Shown here piece after piece: positions 14,921 to 27,674 of a stretch of DNA of 64,000 bases. The DNA lies in assembly GCA_963678705.1 (NCBI GenBank), contig OY783203.1:23914535-23978534 (forward strand), given 5' to 3'. This DNA comes from Panorpa germanica (Eukaryota; Arthropoda; Insecta; Mecoptera; Panorpidae). The translations under genes were made by a program, and so were the position numbers. The notes below the pieces were generated by a model. The model did not search any database and was not told the DNA's origin. It saw only the letters and a list, made by a program, of their open reading frames with translations. The first letter of the stretch is position 1. The number at the start of each line of letters is the position of its first letter.

Positions 14921-15480
14921 AATATTCTTTGCTCCGTTGCGAATAAATTTTATATATAAATTAGCAGGTAACTTGATCTTTCTGTAAAGTATTATTTTTA
15001 AGTAATTGTTTTTTAAAGTAAATGTTTTATAAAATTTATTTTTACCAATTGCACTCTGAACCTACCATTTACTCTAATTAGGCTATATTCGCCCTTTCTG
15101 GCGCCTCTTTAGCACCTTTTTTTATAAACTTAGCCACCTATCGTTCCCGTTACCGCACCTTCAACTCAATTGCCCTGCGCCACGACCATAGCGCCCCACT
15201 TCTACTCCCACTCATTGTCTTCCTTACTCCAAGCACCACGACTCACTAACAAACTGGCTTCCCAGCCTATATAGAGCCCACATTTCAAATTTTAATATTC
15301 TAGCTCTATTCTAACATTGTGCCCAAACATTGTGCACTGCTACTAAACTCAAATTTCGGATTTTCAATTATTGACATGTGCACAATAGTGCTTTTCAAAC
15401 ACATCCCAAATTTCAGTTTTCTATCTTTTCTAGTTCTTGAGGAATACCAAAAATATTTTCTTTGAATGTTCCAGTTTTTC
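14921..15480 (-). mobile_element. Helitron-like family 2, partial copy
   Basis: It starts with the family 2 terminus (CTTTGCTCCGTTGCGAATAA). It shares the TTAAGTAATT, GCACTCTGAACCTACCATTTACT and GCTACTAAACTCAAATTTCGG blocks with 10004-11600. It fades out near 15480. Confidence 0.5.
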
Positions 15481-15650
15481 CAGAATGATATTATTAGGGA
15501 AATTAAAAAAAAAATTCATTTACAGAATATAAAAATTTGAAAAACCTTGTTGGAGGTGTTTATGATTTTGTTGCTCCGTAAACTACCATTGGCTCTTATG
15601 GGTTTTCCATACTGAAAGTGCAACAGACGTGTCATTTAGAATTACTATAT

Positions 15651-15735
15651 GTATGTCGTATGTCGTATGTCGTATGTCGTATGTCGTATGTCGTATGTCG
15701 TATGTCATATGTCTTATGTCGTATGTCGTATGTCT
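15651..15735. repeat. 7-bp minisatellite, unit GTATGTC, 12 copies
   Basis: Twelve units of GTATGTC, most exact, with a few (CATATGTC, TTATGTC) differing by one base. Because 21 bases give a stop-free heptapeptide, the array creates spurious 60-codon open frames on both strands. It is the longest heptamer array in the window. Confidence 0.97.
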
Positions 15736-17938
15736 TGTATCCATGGGAATGTCGTGGAATGTCAAATCTACAAATAAACTCTTAAGTCGGTGTGATATAT
15801 ATTATCGTTGATAAAGGATTTTACTTAAATATTTAATTTTTTAATTAAAGGAAAACGTGAATTTCAACGAACCAATCATTTTCGTATGTTGTGTAGTTAA
15901 GAACTGCATCATACAACATGAGTAATGATCACAAATTTAAATGATTGTAGAACGATGGATATGGATAGATCTAGAACCCAACACAGACTCGGTTAGCCGA
16001 ATGCCTGAAATTACCATACTCTAAGTATCGAACTGAGTGGTCGATTATACTTGAGGTTGAGGCGGATGCGAATCTATAGATAATGTTCGTATATCTAACA
16101 CCCTCCATTGCCACTCCCATCAGACGTAGAATGGGAGGTGGGTGCACAATTCAAGAGGCGAGGTGATGGGGTACAGGGAGGGTTGATATTATAATTTATT
16201 ATTGACAGAATGGAAAATACACAGACATAAAACTGTATTATTTTCAAAAAAAGAATAAAAACAATACTTTTTAGAAAACTTTATAATTTTACTTTTAAAG
16301 TAATTCAACTGACACTAATATAATAACACAATTTTAAATGATTTATCAAGCGCAAGAAAAATAATTTAAGCGCATGATAAAGCCATTTAAAATAATAAAG
16401 CAATACCACGGGTTGCCCAGAATATTGTTTTATTTAGCATGAAAGCATGGAAATAAACGAGTATGATACAGAAATCTCAACTATTGCTTCACACATACCG
16501 CAAACGCAGACGCACACTCATACGAGTATAACTGTGTGCACCCGTCAAGCACCTTCAGTTCCTGTGGTGTGGGGATCACCTTTCTGGCTTGCAGCAGCCA
16601 GCGATACACACAACGACATGATGGGTGAGGTGAAGAGGGGAGATGGGCTCCTTACGCTAACCAAGTCCCAAGTGGGCTTGTTAGACATTGTGGGGTTGCG
16701 GTGCTTGTGTTTTGTGTTGTATGTTGGCTACGGTTAGTGAAAGACGTTCCGTGGCATGACTCAACTGGCTTCGCTCCATCTCACTCGTATAACGATTGTA
16801 GTCTACACACGTGCAGGTGTTCAGTGTTGTATAGCACTCATCAACGATAAATAGCTACAGCTTAGTTTGCTGATGACACTAACCCCAACATCGTCACTGT
16901 TGACTTTATGGCGTTAAAGTTGATGGGACAACGGAAAAGCACATTAACACTCAAGAATGTCTTTGAATTAAGTTCCGCGTTTCATGTAACATATTTCTAT
17001 AATCATAAAAAACAATTTTATTAATATGTCAAATTGATTTAAGACAAGCGTCTGATTAGATCGTATACAAACATAGCACAATGCGATTAAGCTCTGCGGT
17101 AGAATAACTCAATGCTGATAGTTATGTGTAATAGCATAGTTATACGTCAAGGTGGACAATAGAGTAGAAGACATTTGTACAACTGCAGGGGCATTACGAG
17201 ATGCTGAAACGACAGAGAAATTCATTCGTCTCCCACGTCTCTGCATCCTACAATTTCATGGTTATATCTTGTCACTATGGCTTCAATACGTGTCGTGAGA
17301 AATGGCCTACTCTATTGTACGAAGATAATGACTGTAATATGGTGGACCGGACCCTGTGGTATAGGGGAACTGAAATCGAGAGGAGGGGGATGTGTCGTCA
17401 TCACAACAGAAAACGAATTGCTGAGATTGGGAGTCTCGATTTCCTGATTCGACGAACAGAGCTGTAAAGAACGACTTCATAACTCTTTCGCGCCACAGGC
17501 ACTGCCAAAACCTCGTGTCCGTTTGTTGCCGATGGTCGATGGTCGATGACTACCGGCAACCGACTGGTCATCCGGCAGTCAGCAGTTGAGCAGAATCGTA
17601 GGAGAATAGTGCATGTGTATTGTTCCGTCGTTGAATGATTATCGTACGCTTAATGGACCGTAAAGGCGATACGAAACCGAACGACAGACAGAGTCCACGT
17701 ACAAGGGGGGTTGGTATGAGTGTGCCATGATCCCATGCGGGTGCAGAATCATGTATTTACAACAATACTACTGGTCATGGGATACGGGATATAACACCCT
17801 GTTCGCGAAAAGAGGATCCAGCATTTTACGCTAATACTCGGATGAGATAATATAATGCAGATAGTCGGCCGGCATGTCGTCCTGTAGACCTGTGGGGGTG
17901 TATAGTATACCATGAGCTTATACTGTTCTACATAGCCA
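15736..17938. other. Unique sequence, GC-richer from 16440
   Basis: No gene can be supported. Open frames of 96 codons (16447-16737, plus) and 88 codons (17201-17467, plus) have no family signature. 17531-17550 is a short 7-bp array (GATGGTC). Confidence 0.4.
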
Positions 17939-18409
17939 TTACACGGGACTTGCGGTGCGAGAATATCCGTATGCCGCCCGAGTCCGCTCTGCAACGGGAC
18001 AGAGATTCGAGCTGGGCAGCTGGGCAGTTGGGGAGTCGGTGCCAAGGCGGGACACTATCTCATGTGACCAAAACAAATAATGTTGATGTATGTGCCATTT
18101 ATAAAGAAAATTATGGCCGAAGACTACACACCCTCTACCACCATCACCATCAGTAGCCAGTGGATACTGGTCCATGAATTGGTGAGCTCGTGAGCCGTTG
18201 CCAAGCAGCCTAATCCAACGAGAGGGATAAAGATATATTGCAGTGGGAGAATAGAGGATTCGGGGTGGTAAGGCTGTTCTCATTCCCGAAACTAAGAGCG
18301 AGAAGAAACAGGTGGGGTAGAAAATAAAATAGGTGATCAGATCAGTCGCTGGATAGGCATGTTTAGTGATGTTATATGAATATAAATGTTTGTTAGCTGT
18401 ATACATCAC
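17939..18409 (-). CDS. Longest open frame in the window, 156 codons, unrecognised
   Basis: It opens MMYTANKHLYSYNITKHAY and continues with a hydrophobic stretch around residues 25-42 (LITYFIFYPTCFFSLLVSG) that could be a membrane segment. The remainder is mixed, with no domain I recognise. The region is GC-richer than its surroundings, which makes long chance frames likelier. No TATA box, initiator or splice pattern supports it, and no neighbour gives context. It is more likely a chance frame than a gene. Confidence 0.12.
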   Translation of the reverse strand: MMYTANKHLYSYNITKHAYPATDLITYFIFYPTCFFSLLVSGMRTALPPRILYSPTAIYLYPSRWIRLLGNGSRAHQFMDQYPLATDGDGGRGCVVFGHNFLYKWHIHQHYLFWSHEIVSRLGTDSPTAQLPSSNLCPVAERTRAAYGYSRTASPV

Positions 18410-21388
18410 TATATATGGAATGCCGAATGGGTGTAGACAATGGGCAAGCAGGTCGAGTCTGCGGTAGGGGGAACTTGCGGCCCCTTATCGCAAGTTGAAA
18501 CGAATGTCACCGACGAAATTCTATCGACAAAACAATACAATGTTTTTTTAAAATTAATTTCATGAATTTTTTAACAGGAGCATGCATATTTCGAACTGTG
18601 ACATTTGGCGTTTGTTTACTTTTTTGACAGATGGTAAACTAAACGTATGGACTAACAGACGAGGCTGATCAGTTGCTGAATTAGTATTGGTTACACCGTG
18701 ACCGTATTGCACAGACTAATGTTGCAATAGTGAGTGATGTAACATAGGTATATATTCATTCATATAAACGAAACTAAAACGAATGAATACAATTGGGAGA
18801 TTGGGTAGCTTGGGTAGGTTATCAATTGTGTTCATTGCGCTCATTCCGTTTGTGTCCCCGGTCTCCTGCTTCGCAGTTCGTTTTTCGTTATGCTCTCTGT
18901 GTTACGTGATGTGTAATGTGCAGTATTTGGCGTGCGCCCGCTCTGATTCTGCTACCTAAATAAAGCAGAGTATGCTTATGAAACAGATTTCAACGCTGCT
19001 TGGCCGACTATGGGCCGCTAGGGTCAGTTTGGCTCAGGGCCATGTGAGAGACTATATGAATGAAACAAAGGTCCCGAAGCCCCAAGGGGCCAATACGAAC
19101 ACATGGAATGTTGTGGTTTCTGCGACTGCTAGTATTAACCAGTGTTTAACAATAAACCTACCCGCTTCCGCTGGGTGACTACCACCGCGGACCCTGCTGA
19201 CGAAAGCACAAACAAACACACTTTTTATATTTTTCCGGCAAAATGAAGCAGTGTAACGCTTGAAATGAAATGAGCGTTTCGCTTGTATAAGAAAATTTCA
19301 AGTTAAAAGATTATTTAACGTGAAAAATACATTAAATACCTCTTACGCGAAACATTTTTTAAATATTTCATAACCGTAGTCTATGGTACATACAAAAGGA
19401 TTTTCAGAAAAAAAGAATAATATTCTTAAGTTAGGGCTCTAAATTGTCAGTTAGCTGTTACTAAGAATAACACAAATTGTTGCTAAGTAGAATTCATTCT
19501 TAATTGAAGGAGATACATTGTGAAGTGATAGCTCAACTACAGTGATTAAATCGGGATGGCCGTTTTACAAAAGTCGTTATACAAGCCGATAACTTTTACA
19601 AGACTAATATCATCTATATTAAAAGTCGCATAAGAAAAAACCTCACTATAGTATCCCTGGCATAGAAAAGGGTAAGTCTGACCTATTCTGACGTAGCACC
19701 ACGATTCCGTGGAACCAAGGTACCCCTGTATAGAGAACTGCATGAAGAGGATCGAGTTGGGAAACAGCAGACCCCAGGGAGTCGTTCAATGCGACTATTC
19801 CTCCTCGACTACCTTTCTTAGACTTATACAGACTGTATCTTTATACTTTATACATGTATCTCACATACAAAATGGTTAACGTTTACTCTTATTGCTACAT
19901 TATCCCTTGACATATAACACCTCATCGTTTGAGACAAAATGTCTATGGCTCAAATTGAACTCTTTATCAAGCTACGATGAAACGATATTGTTGTTATCAT
20001 TTCCAATCCGTAATCTCCGTACAAAGGTTGTGAGATGGTAATATTTGTCAGTAATTTCAATGATTTGAATATGCAGTCTAAGTCAATAAATTTATTGAAC
20101 AGATTAATAATATTGTCACCATTATTGTAATTTAGATTAATTTTACTGCATTGTACACGCTTATAGTACTGTATTCTAATTGATAAGAGGTATAGATAAC
20201 TACCTTAAGTATACATTGCCTAAATTTAGAATACATTGCCTTTTTATACTTATTTATAAAAAAAAATATTTTTTTGTAATAAATTCAGCAGGTAAAGTAT
20301 TAGCTTATTTCTAATTAATAATAAATATACCATATCACTATTACCAATAGTTAATATGACTTCTTATAATACCTATTATATTGTTATAACTAGTTTATAT
20401 AAACTATCTAATAACACTTTTTGCTAGATAATTTAATAATGGTAATGTTTTTGAAGTCATCATACTAGCAAAAAAGTATTATGTATCGTAAAAGAATTTA
20501 TGTATCGTATACAAAAGCTTTTCTTCTGTACAAGTTTCTTATGGTTCTACACATCCAAAAAAAGATATTTTATTATTCTATACATAAATATATTTCAATT
20601 GAAACGAATTAAAATTTTTTACGAAAAAGATAAAAATTTTTACGTTAAATATACTTATACCTATGGGATTACATTATGATCAAGTAATTATATTTAATTT
20701 TATAAATATATAACACTAAATTACTTGCAACAAAATATTACATCCGTTCAAGTAAAAAAGTTTAGGTAGAAACATTATATTGTTCATGCTTGAAACAGTG
20801 GTTTTATTAATGCAAAAAAAAAAATTTTATACTTAAAGCTTTCTAAACTTTACAACATAAAGGTAGTAAGTATAATTATTAGAATCTTCAAATTATATTT
20901 ACCTATTTGTACCTTTATTTCATCGCATCAGCAAAAAGAAACTACTGCAGATATTGAAAGAAGTTTTCAAAATAATTGTACCTTTATATTACGTGTACAT
21001 GTACTTGTATAACAAAATAAAGTGTGGGAGTATCCTATTAACCCTTGTAAACAAGAATATCCTTAAAGCGTCTGGGAGCTAAACAAGGTACCCCGTCTCA
21101 CAATCACCCGAATAGAGCATAGCCTCATCGGGACGGGACGGGCCGGGCCGGTGCGATAGGGCAATGATATAATGTTAAATGTAATGAGTAGAAAGGAAAT
21201 GTAATATCGCGACAGATAGAACAAACAACGAAATTATAATTCGTAAAGAAGCGAGTCCTAGGCACGTAGAACCGTAGAACTGTAGACACGTAGAGCATAG
21301 AACGTAGCGACGAGCTAAATTATTATATCTTCTCAACTCACACAAAGTCGCAACTCACACTGAAATCTCATTGTGCACATTATACGAG

Positions 21389-21395
<7 letters not shown>
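18410..21395. other. Unique sequence, nothing firm
   Basis: No gene was recognised. 20356-20483 is a cluster of short inverted repeats: AGTTTATATAAACT is a perfect palindrome, and ATAACACTTTTTGCTAG (20411-20427) faces CTAGCAAAAAAGTATTAT (from about 20465). The 21100-21320 stretch has degenerate GGGACGGGCC and CGTAGA runs. Confidence 0.4.

Positions 21396-21479
<84 letters not shown>
21396..21479. repeat. TA microsatellite, about 84 bp
   Basis: Pure alternating TA. Confidence 0.95.
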
Positions 21480-21484
<5 letters not shown>

Positions 21485-21813
21485 AGGTAATTTTATTTTC
21501 AGAGGAAGTATGAGACTTAGAATATGGAATTTTTTAGGCACCTTAAATCGAAATAGAATCGCAGCGACAAATGAACTAATTTTCTGATCTCCTACTCTGT
21601 TAGCAGTTTATACGGTGTCAAAATCTCATATACATGCGAACCATATCTCTGCATAATACATTTATGAATATATATTCATGATATAAAATCAGTTAAACGA
21701 AACTAGAAAATAGTGCTATACCTTGTACAGAAATAGAACTCATCCTTTTAACATTTATATCTATGAATTTTATTGTATTTTCCAGATAAACTTGAGTTTC
21801 TTGATATGGCTTT

Positions 21814-22096
21814 GACGACACAGTGGACGAGAGCATTAATGTTTAAGGCTAGACTTGTGTGTTTTTAAGTTCGATCCCCGGATCAGATATATATTTTCTG
21901 GTTTTGGTTGTTATCAAGTTATTACATACGTATTAAATTAGTATTATGTACATACATATATAATAATATTTATTATATATAATAAGCAACGGCGTAGCTG
22001 ACATACACATACTGCCAATATAGTAGGAGGTTGTCGGCGATATTACTCAGCATCGGAAATAGGCCGACGTTAAATTAATTTAATTTAAAAAAAAAA
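21814..22096 (+). mobile_element. tRNA-derived SINE, family 1, full-length copy
   Basis: It begins GACGACACAGTGGACGAGAG and has a B box AGTTCGATCCCCGG (near 21868). It keeps the conserved tail CAGCATCGGAAATAGGCCG (about 22049-22065) and ends in ACGTTAAATTAATTTAATTT plus ten A residues. The flanks ATGGCTTT (21806-21813) and ATGGCCTT (22099-22106) look like a slightly diverged target duplication. It is the same family as 11857-12126, in the opposite orientation. Confidence 0.9.
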
Positions 22097-23844
22097 CCAT
22101 GGCCTTAAATGCATTTTCTTACAAGAAGTATCAATTGGCATTGTACTGACAAATTGTCAAATAAAAATATAAATGGTTTATCTAATGGATAATATCCATT
22201 TGTAAGAGCAGATTATTATTTATTTCGCATACCATAATTTGTATGTAGCATTTTGCGTGCAGCGCGATGCAACGCGCTATATATACCATGTACGGGAATG
22301 TGTATGGTAGATAAATATATTACTCGCAAAGCTGTACCAACTAGTACATGCACTCAATTAAACTGTGGAAAGCATCTTATAAACATGTCGTAATTGTGAC
22401 ATGGTGACAAGCCTCCCTACTTCCTACTTCCCCTCATCACCAATAGTGCACCTACCTTAATGCCAACCCTGAGCAGCACCTATCAACTCTGAACGACACT
22501 ATAAACACTCTACCACTCCATGGCTCCACACGGTGAGTCGGAGCCGGAGCCGGAGCCAGAACGGGGTGGGATGATGGGGTAGTGGGATTTAAGGGTGCTG
22601 CCATTTCCTCTGGGATCTAACGAAACATAATAAATTACAACAGAGTAAGTAGTGTTAGGCGTTACGTGTAATACATGCTGCGAGAATGGGCTGTTCTCTG
22701 TTAGCTGACACTGACAGAAGCTACAAAACGTATGGCATTATTAGTTAGTTTGAAGACGTAAGTCAGTACTCAGTAGTCAGTAAATTCGTAACGTGCTTAG
22801 CAATGAGCTTTTTACCTACGGAAAGTGTCTAATGAATCTTCAACTGTGTGTGAATTATTTCAGCCAACAATGTACTGGAATACTGGATTACAAAATTTAA
22901 TAGTGAATGTAGGTGTGAATGTATCTGCCAAGTAAAATGTGTTACGGAATCCGTGGATGTGGATTACAACTAACGACAAGAAGCATCAAGCAGCAACCCT
23001 TTCTCTTGAGATGTAATTGCCTTACAAAAACAAGAAATATATTTAATGTGGGACATGGACAACATCCGATGGCGCCTACCGGAATATGTTGTGCCCCCTG
23101 TATTTATATCACGAGTTATCATCCGCAGAGCCCTAGGGGACATTGGACCGGGGTCCGGGTTGTTTCTGAGTCGCGAGATCCTTTCCCACCCGTTATGAAA
23201 CTAAATATACACCTACTATGTTGTAATGGTGGTGCGATCTGAATCGACCAGAAATGGTACGTGATCTTGAGAGTATTTGAATGACTAATTATTATGCAAA
23301 ACGTTACCTGTGCCTTATATCTTTGGTCCGCTCAAAGGCGAATCTCCTCTCTCTTCTCACCTGATTCCCCTCCTCATTTCTCTGCCGCAATGGATAACTT
23401 TGAGAATTGACTACTAACATTTACAGAATTGCGACCTCGATAAAATATTGGTTGGTGCTACAATTTACTATGCAAGACCCGTATTCATAGAAACAGAGCT
23501 GCATCTTTTGGAATTGCGATTCGCTATAAAGAATTATGCTTTAGTGGCTGGTATGGGTCAGTAAATGTTTATTAAATTTCCCGTGGGACTATTGAAATTG
23601 GAAATATTCTAATATGGCCACAAACATATCACAAGTACTCTGTCTCTTCAGATATTCAAATGTCTACCCCGTCAATATCAAAATATTCATTCCATCGAAT
23701 GTAATATTTACAAAGTTGACCAGACAAGTGTGATATTCAAGTCTTAGTTTATATAAAACTAAATATATTTGTTCCTAGTCGTCAAGCTCTGAAGGTATGT
23801 GGTGAAAAAAGAGAATAACGAGACAAATAAAACTAGTAGAGATC

Positions 23845-23890
23845 GGTTCCCGATCCCGGTCCCGGTCCCGGTCTCCGTCCTGGTCCAGTC
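23845..23890. repeat. CCCGGT hexamer array, first site
   Basis: Runs of GGTCCC/CCCGGT that degrade into CTCCGTCCTGGTCC. A similar array lies at 26459-26500. Confidence 0.85.
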
Positions 23891-26458
23891 AATGATTCAC
23901 AAGTCATTGTGTATAATATTATCCGCTGACAAGTCCATAATCCCACCAGCCCCAGTTTACCCTTAGCTTCAGAGGGATGTGGTGCTGCGAGAGATAGGGA
24001 GGTTTCAGATACGGAGGCACTGTATTGTTGTGCCGGGTTGTCAAAGCTTTTGTGGTCATTTGAAAGATTGGTCAGTAATCTTCAGCATGGCCGAACTGAA
24101 GTTGTAGGTCCAATATTACCAAATTTTTAAAATTGGTCAACTATCATTTAGTCAATGGGAAACAAAGAAAATATCAATTGACAACTACTTATATAACTAA
24201 ATATATAAATAAAATAAACAAAAATAATAATTTTATAATTATTAATCATATTTCAGAGTTAATTGTTCATAGACAGTTCCCCATAATTTTTATTTTAGTT
24301 TAAATTAAATAGAAATGTGGTGGAATTATTACAGTTTTTATTAGAGTGATAATAAAAGTTAAATATATGGAATCAAATTGACGAAAATTAAATGTTTATC
24401 ATTGTTAATTCGGAATTGAATTGAATGTAATTTCAGCCTTTTGCCGACATTAATGGTATCACCGACACCTTTTTGTAAGTTAGCCGCTTTGAGACTGCGA
24501 ATAAATGTTTTAATATATTTAACACAATAAAAAATTTCCTGTTCCTTTAGTAGTTTCAACGTAGACGAATTTATATGATTCTTTGTCGAAAACATTAAAA
24601 ACAATAAAAACAAGATTCCATTTAAATGTTAGAAAAGAACGATATAACACGCTAAGATATTTCGCAGTCAGTTCTCACGAGTTGATATAAAATAGACCGT
24701 CATAGTCATAATTGTACGGGTAGGAGTTAGGACCCTTACAATTTCGTTGGTGCACAGCGCACTAAAACTCGAACAAGATCATCGGACATAGGCCACTGTC
24801 CACCGTCCACTGTCCATCGGCACCCCACAGTTTCAGAGACATCGACAAATATTCTGTAAATGTCCTGCCTCCTGATATACAGAGCAATAGATATCGTAAA
24901 CACTCCTCGGGATTTGGAATATCAACCCAGAGGATCAATTTAACGAGACAAATCCACCAGATCAGAAGTACTAAATGTGGGTCTAAAACTGCTTACAGCC
25001 TAGCACTGCTTAGTGTTTTTGGGGGATGGTCACCGCATTGAAATAAACCACTGTTCTGTTTCAAAGAGATACGGTAAAAAGTAGATTCTATATCGTTTTT
25101 AGGGATACAAATCACAGGCTATAGATTTAATAAAATATCATATAAAGTGATGTCACAGCTGTGAATAAAAGAAGTCACATTATGTGTCGATAAATTTATA
25201 AAAAAATTCTCGTAAGGGAATATTCAAATATTCACTTCGAAATATATATATATATATATATTTGTGTGTGTTTTTTTCTTTATATTTGAAGGGAGAAACA
25301 ATGTTGTGCTAGTCACTGTTATAAAAAGCCATATAAGATTTTCCATTAAACTGGAGAATAATAGCTTCTATTATCACGTAACTATTTGTATTTAAATACT
25401 ATAGGACAGAAAAAATGTAATTTTGAAGATATGGTAAGTACAGTTATTACAAAGTTTCAGAATGAATTATATTTCTCAGTTACAAAACAAAATGTTGGAT
25501 AAACATATGCAAATGCACTCTCAGTAAAATTTTCCATCCAACTACCCAAATTTTATTTAAAACGATTTTACAATTGCAGCCGCAGAAATAAAAAATCATT
25601 GTCTAATGACTCTTTCTTTATCTCACGTCAAATTCAATTGTTTTCAGTCACAATTTACTAAGTTTCAAATATATAAAGTTGCGAGGCTCTTACGCAATGA
25701 TACCTCCCCTCGGAAGACCCACTGTATACCACCCTTCTACTGGCAGTTTCTGATTTTATTTTATTTTCTCGGAACTACGAAAAAGTTAGTTATTCGATAT
25801 AAAATAAAACTTTTGAATGAACACCTTGATTCAGTGGTGTAGTCAAGTTTTTTAGAAATTTTTGTTTTATACTATTTAAAATTTCAAAAGTGTAGTATAA
25901 ATTATTATTAATTTATAATAATTATTAGTGAAATCGTATTATTCTTGATAATAAGTCATAACCTATTCTACATCTAAATGTATATGTAACAAATAATACG
26001 AATAACAAATTTAAAATATAGACATTAACTTATATTTACGTTTATATTGAACGTTTTACAAAATTTCTTTTTAATCAAAATGATGCCTTACTGGTTCTTT
26101 CGGTTAATTGATTTCATGCAATTTATAATCATAAACTATTAAGCACTAGTCTTTCCATGTCACACCATCACATGCTCTCTTATTCAAATCCGCTGTTAAA
26201 TAGGTTTTGGTATATCCGAAGCTTTATAAACGAGAAACTCCCCAAACAACTGAGAAACCTCCAAGATACGTAAAATGCAATCTTCGCGCCAATAACCTAT
26301 CTATTCACAAAGTCTCATCCTAAAAAGTAAAGAGTCTAAAGAAATAGCTTGGATTGGGTTGGGACCGAAGTAGGGTGAAATGTGAAGTATCAGTGTGAGA
26401 AGAGGGGACCTAGGGGGATGATATGGCCGCAAAACGTTAACAACCCAATTGGGAGTCT

Positions 26459-26500
26459 TCGGTCTCGGTCCCGGCCCCAGTCTCCGTCCCAGTCTCGAAT
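26459..26500. repeat. CCCGGT-like hexamer array, second site
   Basis: GGTCTCGGTCCCGGCCCCAG then TCTCCGTCCCAGTCTCG, close in sequence to the array 2.6 kb upstream. Confidence 0.8.
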
Positions 26501-27674
26501 ACCAGGACGCAATCCCCTAGTCTCTTTGAATTTTGCAGGAAGGGCATGGTGTTTCCCGAAATAAAATGTAGTGATGAGAGATTTAAATTACTAAATGTGA
26601 CAATAAAATATCAAATGTGTCAAAAAAATGAAACAAACGGTGGCAATGACTCTTTGCTTGACAAATCGTTTGGCGGTATATCATATTTTATTTATAATGA
26701 AAATGTTTATATTATTGATTCTGTAAAAAATTTAAGGTTTTTTGCTTTCGGTGTTGTAAAACTGCATTACTAAATTTTAATACAGATTCCCAATACAAAT
26801 GAAAACTTTTATATCTCACTAAGATAGTAATAAATATTTATGTTGTCATATAATCTGCTTATTTTGTAGAATCAGGAGCGAACTAGCCCGCTGGCAATTG
26901 CGATCAATATCGGAATGCAGATTTTAAGTTTCTAGAGACATGGTGTCACTGATGTTACAAATTAATGTTAATTATAAATTTACTCTCACTCATAACTATT
27001 TTAAAAGGTGCCTTCAGTTATATTCGTCATTCGTTGAAATTCGTTGAAATTTGCTGGTTTATGATTTAATGGATCGGTACGGTTAAGACTTATAAAGTAA
27101 TTCCTAACTTTTTAATTTAAAGAAATATATAATTATAAGCAAAATACTCTACTCTACTCTGTTTGTAATTTCTAAGAAAAAATTCTCTACACTATAAGAA
27201 GATATACAATAATATCACCCAATCTTCGGGTAATTTATTTTGTGACGAAAAACGTAAGGACCTAGGGGTTCCACTGTAGTGGAGTGGGTTTGGGAATATT
27301 AGTATGCCCCCTAACAGACGGTGAAAATAGAATGAGAAAAAGGTTTCTGTAACTTAAACAACTATTACTGTTGAAATAAACCGCCACTTTTGAACGATCC
27401 TCTTCAAAAATCATACGCATATAGATTAGCTACATTACACTCCAAAACATTAACTTAAAAAAATAAAAATAAATACAGCATTTTTACATATTAGAGATAT
27501 TATTACAAGTAAACGTTTATTACACGCCAAAAATTATGTAGTGAGTTATCAATTTTCAAGTCAATATGAAAGTATTGTATACATAGGTATTAGGTATATC
27601 GCTATACGATTTATGCATTAATTCTATTGTTAAAAACTACAAGCACTTGTAAAAACCTTATTACTAGCACCAAG

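Larger units (their letters stand above)
22097..27666. other. Unique sequence with simple arrays, no gene seen
   Basis: The GC-richer 22400-23250 part has a 107-codon plus-strand frame (22919-23242) with several cysteines but no recognised domain. 22541-22559 is a short GGAGCC array. A 20-bp TA run lies at 25242-25261. A minus-strand frame at 24613-24359 (84 codons) is lysine- and leucine-rich and unrecognised. A plus-strand frame at 26546-26773 (75 codons) is also unrecognised. Confidence 0.4.

Noticed and set aside
15583-15811. Sixty-codon open frames on both strands over the GTATGTC array
   Set aside because: They are artefacts of a 7-bp repeat that contains no stop in these frames.
17388-17408. 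TGTGTCGTCATCACAAC matches the head-plus-flank of the SINE at 12121-12137
   Set aside because: Half the match is the other SINE's target duplication, not SINE sequence, and no B box or tail follows. It is most likely chance.
22919-23242. 107-codon cysteine-containing frame
   Set aside because: There is no family motif, promoter or splice support. It lies in a GC-richer patch where chance frames are longer.
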